In this document: in pieces, positions 38,963 through 51,990 of the stretch
Numbering within the stretch: the stretch's first letter is position 1
Layout: each line of letters begins with the position of its first letter
Assembly: GCA_030248225.1 (NCBI GenBank)
Contig: JASANE010019548.1
Coordinates: forward strand, 61,879 to 125,878
Reading direction: 5' to 3'
Source of the DNA: Trileptium ribeirensis
Taxonomy: Eukaryota; Nematoda; Enoplea; Enoplida; Thoracostomopsidae
DNA: 64,000 nt
The notes under the pieces: model-generated
Database searches by the model: none
Seen by the model: only the letters and a program-made list of their open reading frames with translations
Told to the model about the DNA's origin: nothing
Translations under genes and position numbers: made by a program

Positions 38963-40831
38963 TTAGCGGAGCAACAGGTAAAGTATTTGGTCTCTTATTT
39001 GTGTATACATGTCAGGTTTTTTTTTTCAAAAATTGTACCGTTCGTACTAAAAATTTGTACTGTACTGTATTGTACTAAAAATTTGGTCATGTATAACCGT
39101 GAGTGTTCATTTTTAAGAATGGCTAGTCTATTTTACAACTAGCTATGAACCGCTTAGATATGCCCTTATACGTAACCAAACTAGCATATATTACATAGGT
39201 GGGTGTATTACTTAAGCTATATATACACACATAACTTAAGTGTCTGGTGTACTGCTTTATATATACAAATGTAACGTGACGCCGAGGTGTTGTATCACCA
39301 CGGGTTCAGAAGTCGTAAACCCAAAGTAACAGTGCCGTTAGCCTAGTTAAACCGCAATGAAGTGTAAAGCAATGGCGTTCAGGCGGATATATATCAAGCG
39401 AGTATGGCTCGACTTATGTCAAAACGTCTAGGCCTGCCGAAGTCTAGCGACGGTGTCAGCCACTTCAGAGCGACACGTCGGCCTATTCTAAGCGACCAAG
39501 TTCGCCAGCTCAAATCGAGAATGCCTGCCAGGGATTAGCGATAATACCTGCGTATGCCTCAACGCAGAGTCAACGTTAGCGGAATGCGCCGATTTACAAG
39601 CGCTGGGGTAATTCCGCCAGTAGTTTAGGTGAAACTATAGCAATCCACCGCCGAAGCCAGCGCACCAATAACTCAGTGCAATTGCAAGAAACGCAGCTGC
39701 CTTCCCAACAATAAGAACGCCGCTTCTAAAATTTACTGAAACTACTTACTGATCTCAAACTAGAAAATATGAACGTATTTATATGTGCCACAACCAGGCT
39801 AAAGTCAAAACAACAACCGACCAATTTCTTGTAAAATATCAATACCATTTTAATATGAACTATTGATTAATTGGGACTATTGCTCCGGCAATAGTCCCAA
39901 TATTTGCACACATCGGCTACTCTTAACCATTAACAACATTAACTGAAAATGTTCGGCAACGTCAAAACAATATTTGTAGCAGCTCGCTAGAACTCGGCTG
40001 AGCTGTTACATAAAGACTCTGCATTACACATATATGAAGAATAGCGTATGAACATTACGAATCATATAGTCTTAAGCATTACAAACAAAAATCGGTTTCG
40101 AACGATGGTTTTGGTGGCGTTAAATGTTCCTGTTCATTTGTATGGTCATTTATAAGAAATTGTGTTCAAAAGGACATATTTTGACCAAAAACCTGATACA
40201 TGTATTTTCACTAAATATTTATTCAATATATATATAATAAGTATCACATTATATATTATCAAATCCACCATACAAAAAGCTCGCTACCTAAAAATAGCTA
40301 ATTAGAAACATCACATAATTTCCTAATTAATTAACCAACTAGCACACATAGAGCTTTAAGAGCCACATATTGATCAGCGACATAGAAAATTCCCGAGTGC
40401 AATTTACATTTCATTTCTAAGCACTTTGAAAAAATTAGCTAATTTTAATAAGTTATTAGCTAATTAACTAACTAATAGCATGTTGTTAACTTCCTCGAAT
40501 AGTAAGTAATAAACACCAAATTCACAGTTATCACGGCGGGATGTAGTATATACACCAAAATAACAGCTGTACACTAAGTATTCATTGAAAAATAAGCATT
40601 TTTTGTTTTAAAATGTTAAAAATAGGCTGGCACATTTAACTAATTATATAACTACTAATTAACTTAGGCAAATTTTTACAAAATTTATATGTCTTGCAAC
40701 TGCCCGATATTAGGACTTTCAAACAAAAAGTTTTTAAAATCGGCCCAGTAATTATTGAGGAGTTCAACATACGGACAGTGCCAAATTTACCCCCTCTGAC
40801 AAAAACAAAAACACTTCGCTTCGCTCCGCTC
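38963..40831. repeat. repeat family R2 copy, split by a hAT-like insertion
   Basis: Begins AGTTAGCGGAGC and ends GCTTCGCTCCGCTC. It matches 50423-51259 block by block (AATCCACCATACAAAAAG, TAGCTAATTAG runs, CGGCCCA...TTATTGAGGAGTTCAAC). The copy is interrupted at 39013-40195. Ends with inverted GAGCGGAGC/GCTCCGCTC and AT-rich TTAGCTAATTAG cores link it to family R1. Confidence 0.7.
39013..40195. mobile_element. non-autonomous hAT-like element with 8-bp TSD
   Basis: The left end is CAGGTTTTT and the right end AAAAACCTG, a perfect 9-base inverted repeat, flanked by exact 8-base duplications ATACATGT (39005-39012 and 40196-40203). The intact copy of the surrounding repeat (50423-51259) has a single ATACATGT at this point, so the empty site is visible. 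The interior (39240-39720) is less AT-rich but has no transposase ORF. An 8-bp duplication with CAG-type ends is the hallmark of hAT. Confidence 0.85.
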
Positions 40832-40839
40832 AATATTAA

Positions 40840-42760
40840 TTCAGTGCAAATATACCACGATATAGAAATACTTTATAGTGCAAAGAGTTAAGTCACTTAT
40901 TACATTTTTTTAATCTGAGCTGTGCACAGCTTTCCGAAACGTTGGGGGTGGGTGGGGTAATCTTGGGGATTCACCTTCATTTATGGACAAAACTTCAAAG
41001 TGCAAAGTGGGCAAACAAAATGTTGTTCTTAAACTCTGGTACTTTTAGTTTACATAATACTAGGTTTTTGCATCAGGAATAGTTTTAATTAATATTTAAA
41101 AAGTATATTAAAATTAGTATTAATAAGATTCATTTCAGCATATAGAAAACCTAGATTATTGGACATTAGTAAATCTCGGAGTTTGTTGAACAAGGTGTTT
41201 AGGCGTGGAGGCATGAACATAGTGGTAAATGCCCCGAGCATGAATAATTTGAAACGTGTGGCTATGGGGTCCCTCTCCACCCGCCCCATTGATTTAAAGG
41301 CAACTTCATTCGGAATTCGTGTTCATGTGGAAAAATTTGGATTTTGCTGATAACAGCTTTTGTAGAAACTCGGCAGCACAAATTAGTACCGACTGTAAAT
41401 ATTATCATAATCAACACACTCAGCGTAAATTACCCACATAATAATATATTTATCGATTATTATATCTAGAGTAAGATTGTAACTCAAACCAACGAGTAAT
41501 AAAAATCAAACCCTTTACAGAACAAACATTAAAGGAACTCGTGACCGATGTAATACCTCACGCACAGGCCGCAGGAAATTTCTTACCATTCTTAGTTCAA
41601 CATTTAAATATTCTCCCAGTTTTAGTTCAAAAACGGTTTTTAAAAAGGAGAGAACTAAGCGAGTGAGCGCGCTGAGGGGGAAAATCTCGAAAATTTCTTT
41701 GTTTCTGTCATTCATAACACATCTCCGGATGAATGAATTTCGGTAAACTTTTTATTCGATAGAAAAAGTGACCAGGATGCGCCCTTTACTTGAACTGAAA
41801 CAGCGACTCTATTTACGGGTCAAAATGGTAAAAACATGTTTTTAAGGATTTTTTTTTGAAATCTGCCCACACGAGTACCTTTGTCTCGCATCTCATATAT
41901 TGCGACACATCGAAAAGCGGAAACTACCCAGAATCAGTTTATCGAGTTCAACAACTTAGCGCTGGCAGACTCCGTGGGCCACTATAGGGCGGATTATGGT
42001 TCGTTGACCCTTTGCAGAAATAGCGACTTTCAATTTTCGGCATGTTATTGCATGTCTTTGAGTGAGATTCACAACGAGTGCCTATTAGGTCATCAAGCAC
42101 GCTGGGCACGATGGCTTTGCTATCTTCTAACTTGAGTATATTATATCTTTTGATCGGGTTTCGTGGCTTTAAGTTTCGACGTAGCCGATTGTCGAAATGT
42201 ACTGTGTTTTTAATCTGTCGGTTTATCTCCTGCAAGCAGGGCATCAATAATGGTCTATATATAGGTATTTCCGAAAGCTGAATACAATGATTTGGTAGCC
42301 TAGAGTTCAGCATTCGTATTTCATGCCTTTTCATGTGTTTTCAACGGGTTTATGGTGAATGAACCCAATTTTCGGAATATAGTCTGGCTTAAGTTGTTTG
42401 GTTACTTGTGTACAGGTCATCGAGAATTTATTGTCTATATAGGTTTTACGATAGGTTGAATACGACAGTTTGGTTATCTAGAGACAAGCACGAATCCTTG
42501 GGGCGTTGTCAGGTGTTTTCGATGTGTTTAGGGTCGACTAGGTTTTAGGATTTTGAACGGTTTTAAGTTTCAAAAGATTTTACGGTGGTATATACACCAT
42601 ACGCAACCAGTTACTGGTGATTACACAAAACAGTAACATAAAAATGAAACCATCTATAATCCTAAAAGAAGCCATGAGCCGGAGGTACCGTATTTTTGCC
42701 GGCGGGTACCCCCGTTTTGCCCGGGGGGCAACCGAAAATGCCGCCCCCACTTTTGACTAG
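40840..42760. other. intron stretch without identified features
   Basis: Part of the NUB1 intron between exons 3 and 4. The 128-codon minus-strand ORF at 41948-42334 has no domain and no fitting splice sites. The stretch 41870-42550 resembles family A/B wording only loosely. Confidence 0.35.
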
Positions 42761-42769
42761 CCAGTGATC

Positions 42770-43755
42770 TTATAAACTCGCAACTCGCAAGTGAGAGCGA
42801 AACGTAGCGAGGGTGGATTTATCTTGTGACAATTTTGTGCATCACTTGTAGCAGGCGTTGTGATTGATGTATATACTACACTAAACTTCCGTAACCCTGA
42901 ACCCATTGAAAACCTCGTGCACCGTAAACCCATCAAAAACTGAAATCACACGAAGTATTCGTGCTAGTCTGTAAATATCGTATTCAGCAAGCCTAAAAAT
43001 GTATATATAAACCATTCTTGACGTTTTGTAGGCAATATATAACCAAACTACTGAAAGACAGACTGTATTTTGGCAATCCGGTGCATTGACCCAATATCCA
43101 TTGAAAACATCTGAAAAGGTATGAAATATTCGTGACTCTAAATAATAAAACCATATTCAGCGTACCGAAAAACCTACATATAGACCATTCTTGATGCAAG
43201 CAATAAATAAACAAACAAATGAAAACTCACATTTTGGAAATAGGATTCGTCCATCGTAAAACCCTTCTAGCATTACAAAAAGGTATAATATATCAGACTG
43301 GACTCTAAATAGCAAAACCCTCGTATTCAGCTGCAAGATAACCTAATATACACTCGTTGTCAAGTAAAAATACGCAGCATGCCCAAATTTGAAAAATCGT
43401 TTCTTCTGGGAAAGGGTCGACGGGCCATATTCGGCTCACAGCAACCGTGAGAGTTGTCAGCCAAAGTTGTGGATATAGACGAGCTGATTTTAAATGACGG
43501 GTTTTCGTTGCGAAGCCTGTGTTGCAACATATGTGCTGTGAAAGACTAGTATCAGTTTGGCCAACTTTGGGGTCGAAGTTGTTCGCATTCAACTAAGGGG
43601 CACATCCTCATCACTTTTGATATCGAATAAAAAAATTTTATCGAAATCCATCTACCCGAAGATAAATCATGCGTGACAGAAGCGGAGAAAAAAGAAATTT
43701 TCACAATTTTCCCTCTAGAGCATTCAGTGGAAAACCCGCTCGCTCCGGTTCAATA
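42770..43755. repeat. composite repeat A-B, most complete copy
   Basis: Starts around GAGAGCGAAACGTAGCGAGG and ends CGCTCGCTCCGGTTCAATAA. It contains both A (CCCTGAACCCATTGAAAACC) and B (GGGAAAGGGTCGACGGGCCA) blocks. Its end lies about 13 bases from the donor of NUB1 exon 3. Confidence 0.65.
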
Positions 43756-43769
43756 AACAACATGTATAC

Positions 43770-44030
43770 CTTAACACCTTGGCTTGTCAACAGAGCATTG
43801 TCGTCCAGTATTCGCCCAGCCGCAATCATTCGAAATGTCTCGGAATCGGTTTCTTGCTCAGTGGCGATTTTCATACGAAGATCTTTGCCATTGAAGTCAG
43901 AACTAACCGGGATTGGATATCGTCTAGCGTTATTATTGTTAGTGTGATCATCGCTTTTGTTCCCTCTTGATTCGCTAATGGCTCCCGAAGACGATGTTGG
44001 CGAACCTTTTCGTGCCAATTTTAGTGAAGG
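43770..44030 (-). CDS. NUB1: NUB1 exon 3: ubiquitin-like domain
   Basis: 261 bases, phase 0 on both sides, acceptor TTTCATAG, donor GTATAC. It encodes 87 residues: a Ser/Asn-rich linker and then the ubiquitin-like fold with DLRMKIATEQETDSETFRMI and AAGRILDDNALLTSQGVK, matching NUB1 (strand, KIA helix, loop, QGV turn). In NUB1 this domain mediates contact with the proteasome. The long Ser/Asn linker looks specific to this animal. Confidence 0.88.
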
Positions 44031-44699
44031 CTATGAAACAAATTTTAATACACATATCTCATAACAGGCAAAATTATGTTGCTGTAAGTCAAAGCAGCAA
44101 CCAAAGTAAAGTTGGTTATTTCAAAATATTCAGTAAAAATTGTACATACTGAACAAAATAAGAAAATATATTAAGAAATAGTCAAACATCTCAAGCAAGT
44201 TCAGAAAATTGTTATTACCAATTAAAGCATAAACCACTGTTCTGATTTGGAATTTCACGTTGAGACTAAGCAGCATCACGAGCCACCCAAAACATCGCGA
44301 GACACGAAAAAATATTTCAGTAAAGACCAGATACTAGTAATAAAATCCGAAACACATGCCGTGAACATGATATTGTAATTTCAGCACCACACTGCAAAAG
44401 TTGGCACACTATTAGCGATTAATGCGGTCCAAACAGGCTCGCACATTTTGTTCTAATGCTCTAATAATATTCCAGGCATACATTCAAACGTTGAGCAACG
44501 TCAAACCCTATTTACACCAAAGATATTAACGCTTCAAAGCCAGTATTCATCAATTGTATATGAGCAGTCCTAAAGCATCGCAATGCACCGTATATTTACT
44601 GATCCGAATAACGGATAATATGCTGAGTGTCTAACCAAATGATGATTTTCAGCTTGAATTCAGTTTTGCAAGCGTTATGGCACACCTTGGTTTATTTGT

Positions 44700-44716
44700 A
44701 TTCCTAATATATATGT

Positions 44717-44774
<58 letters not shown>
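44700..44774. repeat. (TA)n microsatellite
   Basis: About 70 bases of TA repeat ending exactly where the hAT-like element at 44775 begins; short TA runs also follow its other end. Confidence 0.9.
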
Positions 44775-44777
<3 letters not shown>

Positions 44778-45954
44778 GGAATAACCGGAACCGAAATTTA
44801 CCGGAACCGGAACCAGCAACCGGAACCGTCCATTTAAACCGGATCCGGAACCGGAACCGGGTCTTCGAAATTTATATATAGTAAAACAGATGATGGAAGA
44901 AATGAAGGTATAGTGGATTTAAAATGCATTAAAAATAACTTTTACATTAAACTTAAGGGTTTGCGATGGTATTGCCTTTCTGAAACTTTAAAGAGACTGA
45001 TGAAGCTAATAATGTTTATTTATCGATCAAATATGTCGATTTTTGGACACCCAGAGCAAAAATGCCTTCCACTATACACCATTGCATATACTGCGTCAAA
45101 TCGAATATGCTTACAAAGCTTGGAGCGTAGAATACACACTTTCGCTCCGTGTCCAGTCGCCTCTCTTTACTACGCATACGTTTGTTGTATGTTCTTCTGT
45201 AGGAAACTTAAAATTATTGGTTTATATGATTCTAAGAGAAAATAATAGATAGAAGGTAACTTTCTGATCAGTGGTCAGAGACACTGTTTAGGCTAGCGTT
45301 GGACAAACAGTGCCCGTCAGTTAGATCATAATGATGATAACTTTCTAATCAGAATGCTATAAATAAGACACACTGTGATGCTGCTCGCACAGTTTCAATA
45401 AATACAGTTCATTGCCAAGAAAGCAGTTTCTAGCTGCGTTGCAGATAACGTTAGTTTACTTCAATTTAGACTGATTTACCAAGTTTACAAGCGCGCTGGC
45501 GGGTGCTTGACGCAATTTATGTTAGCCACGCATACCCTAAGTACTTCTGCGTAAGCCATACTCTGTTACCGATTTGGACCGGTTTAATTCAAACGTATCC
45601 CACAGACTTCTGGATGTGTAAAATAGCTGCTACACGCATCGACCTGGCTTTGATTTAACAAACTTCTGCAGGTTATTATGAAAAATTCCTGCTCAAATTA
45701 TGTGCCATATTTACGTTTTACACGGCAAATTGGTTAGTTAATCTTTTCTCTTGCTTGGTTGTATTGGAGCTTGATCATTGTATAATATATATTACATATG
45801 TTTGGATTACAGGATAAAGCAAAAAACGTGGAAAATTTCAAACAGAATTTTTAAACCGGAATTCCGGTTCCGGTATGGTTTTTGCCCTTTGCCGGAACCG
45901 GAACCGGAACACGATTTTCGCCGGAACCGGAACCGGAATTCCGGTTACTCCCTG
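44775..45954. mobile_element. hAT-like element with CAGGGARTAACCGG ends and CCGGAA arrays
   Basis: The left end CAGGGAATAACCGGAACCG and the inverted right end CAGGGAGTAACCGGAATTCC match. Subterminal blocks at both ends carry many GGAACCGGAACC units, which look like transposase-binding repeats. Insertion into a TA run means any 8-bp duplication is trivial (ATATATAT on both sides). The inside has no recognisable transposase, but 45350-45420 shows a TATAAATAAG box and an AATAAA like a solo LTR, perhaps a nested insertion. Confidence 0.75.
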
Positions 45955-46453
45955 ATATATATATATATATAAATATACCTTGCAACATGCTTAGGAAGGT
46001 TGGATTTGGAACATCGGTGTAGCAAACCCGCTATTTCATAATTTATTTCATTGGTATAAGTTCGTTGCTACTGAGCAATATACAGTTTCTCGGCACCTCG
46101 AATACACCGTACGTGTCGAACATACATTTTACTATATATCTCAGTGGCAATTATATTCATGTAACGGTCAGTCTCTGAGGGCACTTACAATAATCACGCT
46201 GTTAATGTATCCATTCGCGGCGTGCATTAAACAATTTAAAGTAGATAAGATTTTTTGAAAACTCACTCCTTCTTGTATACTCACAAAGAGCACCTACAGA
46301 CAATCGGTAGAGCCATACGCTCAATGTACGGTAAGTCCAACTCATTATTTGGATGAATGTACCGGCAAGTGTTGGAAGACAAACTACATACGTATGACGT
46401 CAAAATGAACAAAAAATAACAGCATGGCCCTTGTAGCTAATTATTGCTCATAC

Positions 46454-46684
46454 CTGCAACTCAGATCCTCTCTGATTATCTTCGCGACCGCTGAAGCTAT
46501 GGCACCTGACCTCTTCGTCAGGATCTACAAATCGAACCACCACGCTTGACAGTGCTGTCGGTTCAACATTAAAATTTTCGCGAGCTTGTAACTTCGACAA
46601 CGCACGTTGCTGCAGGCGCAGTAGTGAATCAATCACAAATACATCGGCAATACCGCTCTCTTCTGAGTAGCGCTGTATTAGTTC
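46454..46684 (-). CDS. NUB1: NUB1 exon 2
   Basis: 231 bases, phase 0 on both sides, acceptor ATGTTTAG, donor GTATGA. It encodes ELIQRYSEESGIADVFVIDS, then a helix with LLRLQQRALSKLQ and a beta-like stretch VVRFVDPDEEVRC. This is the N-terminal coiled region leading into the UBL, consistent with NUB1 although similarity is weaker here. Confidence 0.75.
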
Positions 46685-47739
46685 CTAAACATATTCGTTC
46701 TTAAATGTTTTAATAATATGCGTTTATAAAAAATAAAATATATACGTGCTACACACAGCGGATTGGACCGATTCCCATTACCCTAACTCTGAAGCATGTA
46801 CGAGGTCTAGAGTTGGAATTAGAGCCACCAGCCATCACAAAAATTGGTCATTTAAGATCGTATGCGTCTCAATTTAGCGATCCCGGGGGAAGACCAGATT
46901 CCAACATCCAACCTAGCGGTCGACAGTCCTGCGTTCTCCCAGCGAAGCCAATGGTGCAAACAACAAATTATGTTTTACCATATCTCGAGTACTATATTAT
47001 AATATAGTACTCTAACTAGCTACATGTTCGAAGATCACGAGGGCTACGCGAAACCGTTTTAACCAAAACTATCCACTCGCGTTACAAAGAGAACCCTTTA
47101 GGCTAGTCAACGCTGTAAGCTTAACATGCATAAACTGAAGAGTGTCGTACTCTTCAGCATAATATAAACAACAACAATTAGCAACATGAATCATCACATA
47201 GCTACCATTTACAATTATACATCCATATGACAGATTCAACAGTACATGGTCGAATAAAAACAGTCACTAACAACATGACCTAATCAATATAAGCATCATG
47301 TCTAAATCAGCAAGACTAGATAGCACTAGTGAACTGAACCGTGTTAATCTGACCTCTTCACAGGACTAAAATTTTACTAGCGGCCCTAGCTCCAAGCGGG
47401 AAAGAAAGCCGTTCCCCATGTCAACTAGGGGGTCTTGTAGTAGCATTATATAGCGTTTTTCCTGCATTTATAATATACGTACGTATCGTTATTTCTGTCG
47501 CACATTTATTGTTTCCCTAGTGAAAATGTGTATTTCTACAGGCCACACTTCATTTTATTTAGAATTTTGACATACATGTCGAAATCTATGCAATAGTTTT
47601 GATTTTGGTTCTATGCGATTTATGGCGGTCAGTTTTATGTCGGAAACATTTGAACCAGAACGTTTTAGGTGTATTTTCATGCGAAATTGTTTGATTTGGT
47701 TTTATCCGTACTGTACCAGAATTGCCATTATAAGGTAAG

Positions 47740-50370
47740 ATGCATAAGCGGATTGCATCAATCTCCAGAGCAGACAATGTCCAGCCGATAATTCATCGAA
47801 AAGCTGTGATTCGGAGTTTCCGTGATCTGCAAAACAGCAAAGCATCGGTAGCGCAACGATATTCATTGTTCTGGGAGAATGTGAGACGTGTGCAGCAACT
47901 CTTTGAATATTTTGAAATTCGGAGCACAAACGATCTCAGAAGGAAGTCTGTTCCGTATGTCAACGGTACGACAGGTGAAACAGTACCGGGCACTGTTAAG
48001 GCATAGAACAAAGCGAACGCGAAGTTTCAGTGGATGCCCGAGCAGACGGCCGTCGTTATTAACGATGAAGAAACGAGACAGCGGCAAATCTACAAGTCCG
48101 TGTGCCATTCGGTACAGCATGATTATGTCCTCCCGTAGTTGCCGCGATTCCAACGGCTGTAGCTGAAGCCTTTTCAGTCGGTCAGGCTACGACAGATGAG
48201 CTATTTGAAATACTATCTTTGTCGCACATCCCCGGACATCCTCTAAAACAATTATGTCGCGCCGATAGTTTGGGCACCAGCTGGTTGTAGCATATCCAAG
48301 TCGAGGTATATAGTATTAGCGCCTTGTAAATGGGCAGAAAAACTGCGCGAGTTGGGTAAGCAAAATGGCGCCGCAGGACCTATACAAGTTTATTACACTT
48401 ATTAACTATTTCGGTACAATGCTTGGACGCCTTAAGAGAGTAGGTCATCCATACTCAGAGGTCGCATTCGCTGCTACTGTTTGGAATATCCATGTTAGCT
48501 ATTTTGAACTGGAAACTTGGATTTGAACGGCCGATATGGAGACAAAAATGCATTTGCTGCCAGTGAATACTACCAACGTGTCCGTGACTACAGCACTGCC
48601 CCATGATGTCGTTTACCATATCGACATTAACGACCTAACCTTTAAAATAGATATCTTATGTATGCGACGACAGAGTTTCGTGTCATCTGCAAATTTGTAA
48701 TTTTTGCAGAATGTCAACATTGTTGATATAGTATAAGAACAGTACGACACCTAACACGGAACCTTGTGGCTTATCGCTTGTGACGTCCGTCCAGTTACTA
48801 CTACTGCCATTAACCATTACCGATTGACCTTATGACAGCTATAAATGACCTTATCCATGACAACAGGGCGTCTACTACCCCATACATTAATAATTTGCGA
48901 ATCAATCAGCCGCCGATGGGGGACCCGATCAAATGATTTTCTTCGATCTCAATAAACAACGTCCACACTGTCGCTACCGTTTACGGTTTCCTACACCCAA
49001 TCCACAAAGTCCAACAACTGTAGCTCAGTAGTTTCGGAAGGAACCGAAATTGTGATATATGAAAGATGCTGTAAAAGCTCGGATGCCATGATTTTCTCCA
49101 TAACTTTGCTAACTGCGAAGGTCCAGCTAATAAGACGATAATTGTCTACAACGAAGCTGGAGCCCTCTCCTTTATAGACGTGAGCAACGTGGGTTTTTAA
49201 CCAAGCGGGAAGCGTATTTGCAGACGCGATACAAGACTAAAACAGCGTAGCAAAGTTGGGCGACAAAATAGCAACGCACTGTATAAGGAATAAGTTCGTG
49301 ATTTGATCAGGCCCAGGCGCAGTATGTTTTCTACAGGACAGAACTGTACTTGAGACAATCTCAAGTGTAAATGTCACTGAAGATATTAGAGCATAAATGC
49401 TGCGCGTAGGCGGATCAAGCGATGCGTTTGGCTCGCTCTGGTAAACAGACGTTAAATAGGTGCTAAATATGTTTGCTGTCTCGGCATCGTTTGTGGTTGA
49501 CCGGGAGTATCAATGGTCCAACCGCTGGACTCCGACTGTTATGCTGGCGATCCCTCGGGTAGGCCCAGAACGATTTTGGGTCATCTTTAATACTCGTGGC
49601 CAATTTCTGCTCGAAAACTCGTCTAGCGCGCCGATTCCTGATGAACGAAGTCACCCGTGGCTCGATATAGCAGCAGATTAACATAAGTCGGTTGTCGTTA
49701 GTAGCGGCGACAGGCGGTCGATTGGGCAGTGATAGCTCGTATCGCGATAGCATCAACCCATGGCGGCCCAGAGTGTTTTCGTTGGAGAGTGATCAGTGAA
49801 ATATGTCGTTGCATAGCTGTACCGATGGCAGCTTGCGGGTAGTCCCAAGCTTGATTGTCTTCAGGTGACAAGTTTTCGGGGATGGCTGTTTCAAGTTATT
49901 TTTAATATATAGCTTGCCAGTTGGCAGTTTTGTGTCGCGGAGTTGCTTAGGTTGTCGTGATACTTTACAAAAATAGCTTAAATGATAGCGCAGAGTGGTT
50001 CCGTGCAGCCGATTCCGGCACAGGCAGTGACATTATCAATCAAGTGGTCGTCATAAGTAAAGACCAGGTCCAGCACGTTGTTATCTTGACTTGGCTCGCT
50101 GACCAACTGAGTGAGCCAAGCAGTAAGAATACTGTCCATAAATTGGTCACATGATGCCGGCCACACGTTTTCCGCCCAGTCAATGAGACGCATATTGATG
50201 TCACCGACGAGCACAATGGTGTCAAAACAGTTATTTGGAATAGTTTTAATGACATCATAAAGAGTTGGCACGGTAAGCCCATGCTAACAATAGTTTTTGT
50301 GATACGCCATTGCGATGGAGCATAAAATATCGTCATAACTAGTTGTGTAGATGGTTGACACTGGAACAAA
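47740..50370 (-). mobile_element. second CR1-like LINE, heavily decayed
   Basis: Read on the minus strand: endonuclease remnants with LVGDINMRLIDW (near 50210), a connecting region with FWAYPRDRQ (49463-49756), RT-region fragments (about 48700-49400), and the C-terminal tail with IIMLYRMAHGLVDLPLSRFF and GHPLKLR (47863-48153). Frameshifts and stops are frequent, so no long frame survives. It lies in the first intron of the NUB1 gene and differs clearly from the LINE at 3.7-8.0 kb. Confidence 0.8.
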
Positions 50371-50422
50371 GATCAAATGTTTCGCAACACATATTACTAC
50401 TAAACGTAATAAATTACAAAAA

Positions 50423-51259
50423 GTGAGCGGAGCAGAAAGCAAAGTATTGGTATCTTATTTGTTGAATACATGTATTTCAACTATATAAATATTTAATCAA
50501 TTTATAAGTATCACGTTTTAGGCAATTGATGTCAAATCCACCATACAAAAAGTTCGCTAGCTAAAAAAATTAGCTAATTAGTAACAACAACTAATTAGCT
50601 AATTCATTAACTAATTAGAATCCATGATAAAATCATAGAGCTTTAAAAGCCATATATTCATTATCAGCGATATCGAAAACAATCGATAGCGCAACAAATT
50701 AGCAATTTTGAAGTGATTATAGAATTTGCATTAAATTACCTAACTGTCATGTACGGCCAAGTTTTAGGGCTTCCGAAAAGTAATATACATATATATACGT
50801 TATCAGCGTCATCGAAAACCCGTGTGTGCAATTTATTTTTCATTTCTGAGCACTTTTAACATTTTCAAAAATTAGCTAAATAATAATTAATTAGTAATTA
50901 GCTAATTAACTAACTAAATAGCATGATTTCAAATCCCTCGAATAGTAATAAATACCAGATTCATAATCTCCACGGCGAGATGCACCAAAATAATAGCTTT
51001 ACACTAATTATTCATTGAGAAATAAGCAATTTTTGTTTGAAAATTCATAAAAACAGGCTAACACGCTTAACTAATCAGGTAATTACTAATTAACTGAAGC
51101 AAATTTTGACTATGTCTTGCACCTCACCGATATTAGCCTTTCAAACAATTTATTTGAAATCGGCCCATTGGTTATTGAGGAGTTCAACGGACGGATGGAC
51201 AGACAGTGCCGAACTTTCCCCCTCTGAAGAAAACAAAAACGCTTCGCTTCGCTCCACTC
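50423..51259. repeat. repeat family R2, uninterrupted copy
   Basis: Begins AAGTGAGCGGAGCAG and ends CTTCGCTTCGCTCCACTCAA. This copy shows the empty site (ATACATGT at about 50465) of the hAT-like insertion in the other copy. No ORF. Confidence 0.7.
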
Positions 51260-51990
51260 AATAACCACACCTCTCATTTATATATATAACCTACTTGAGC
51301 GGAAATATGCATAATTATTCATTTCAAACTCATTTTAGAAATATACTTGAAATTGCCCAGGTCTCACACAACAGAACCAGCTCTGTATATCGTTGCGTGT
51401 GCAGCGTTAAATGTAATAAGTGTAGATGTCCATAATACTTACAGTAATATAGTCGGAGTAAGTGTATAAACTTATTTTCTCTGCCCGAAGCAGTACATAT
51501 ATACATATTTTTTAATATTTACACTATCACAAAGTTTCTTGGCTGGACCCTGGACCGGTAAAAAGTTTAGGAAGAATTTGAGTATCACCATGCACATTTG
51601 AATTAACACAAATTAAACTATTTCCTACGGGACACCACTTATGCGGATCACCACTCCGTCAATCCTCTTGCATCCCCAACAGCAATGTGTGGGCTCCGGG
51701 CATGAAACCGGCTGGACTCGATCGAGCCCAGGCGAAGTTAAATTTCAAACTTCAATTTTTTACATTTTTAGACTTCAACCACTACATTTCGCCCTCCGGT
51801 TCAAGCCAGGAACCTCCAGTGCAAGCCTCTTGGCAAAATTGGGTGCCTCCACCAGTTGCGAACCAGGGGCGCAGCTGTTCATTCCCCCATGTCAAAATTT
51901 TCAGGAAATGGAGAAACTAAGCGGCCCTTTGCGGAGACGCCTATTAAGAGTTGATGGTTTTGTAAAAATAAAATAATACAATCGACTAAC

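Noticed and set aside
41948..42334. 128-codon minus-strand ORF, considered as an extra NUB1 exon
   Set aside because: No similarity to NUB1, and exons 3 and 4 already join in phase with matching homology.
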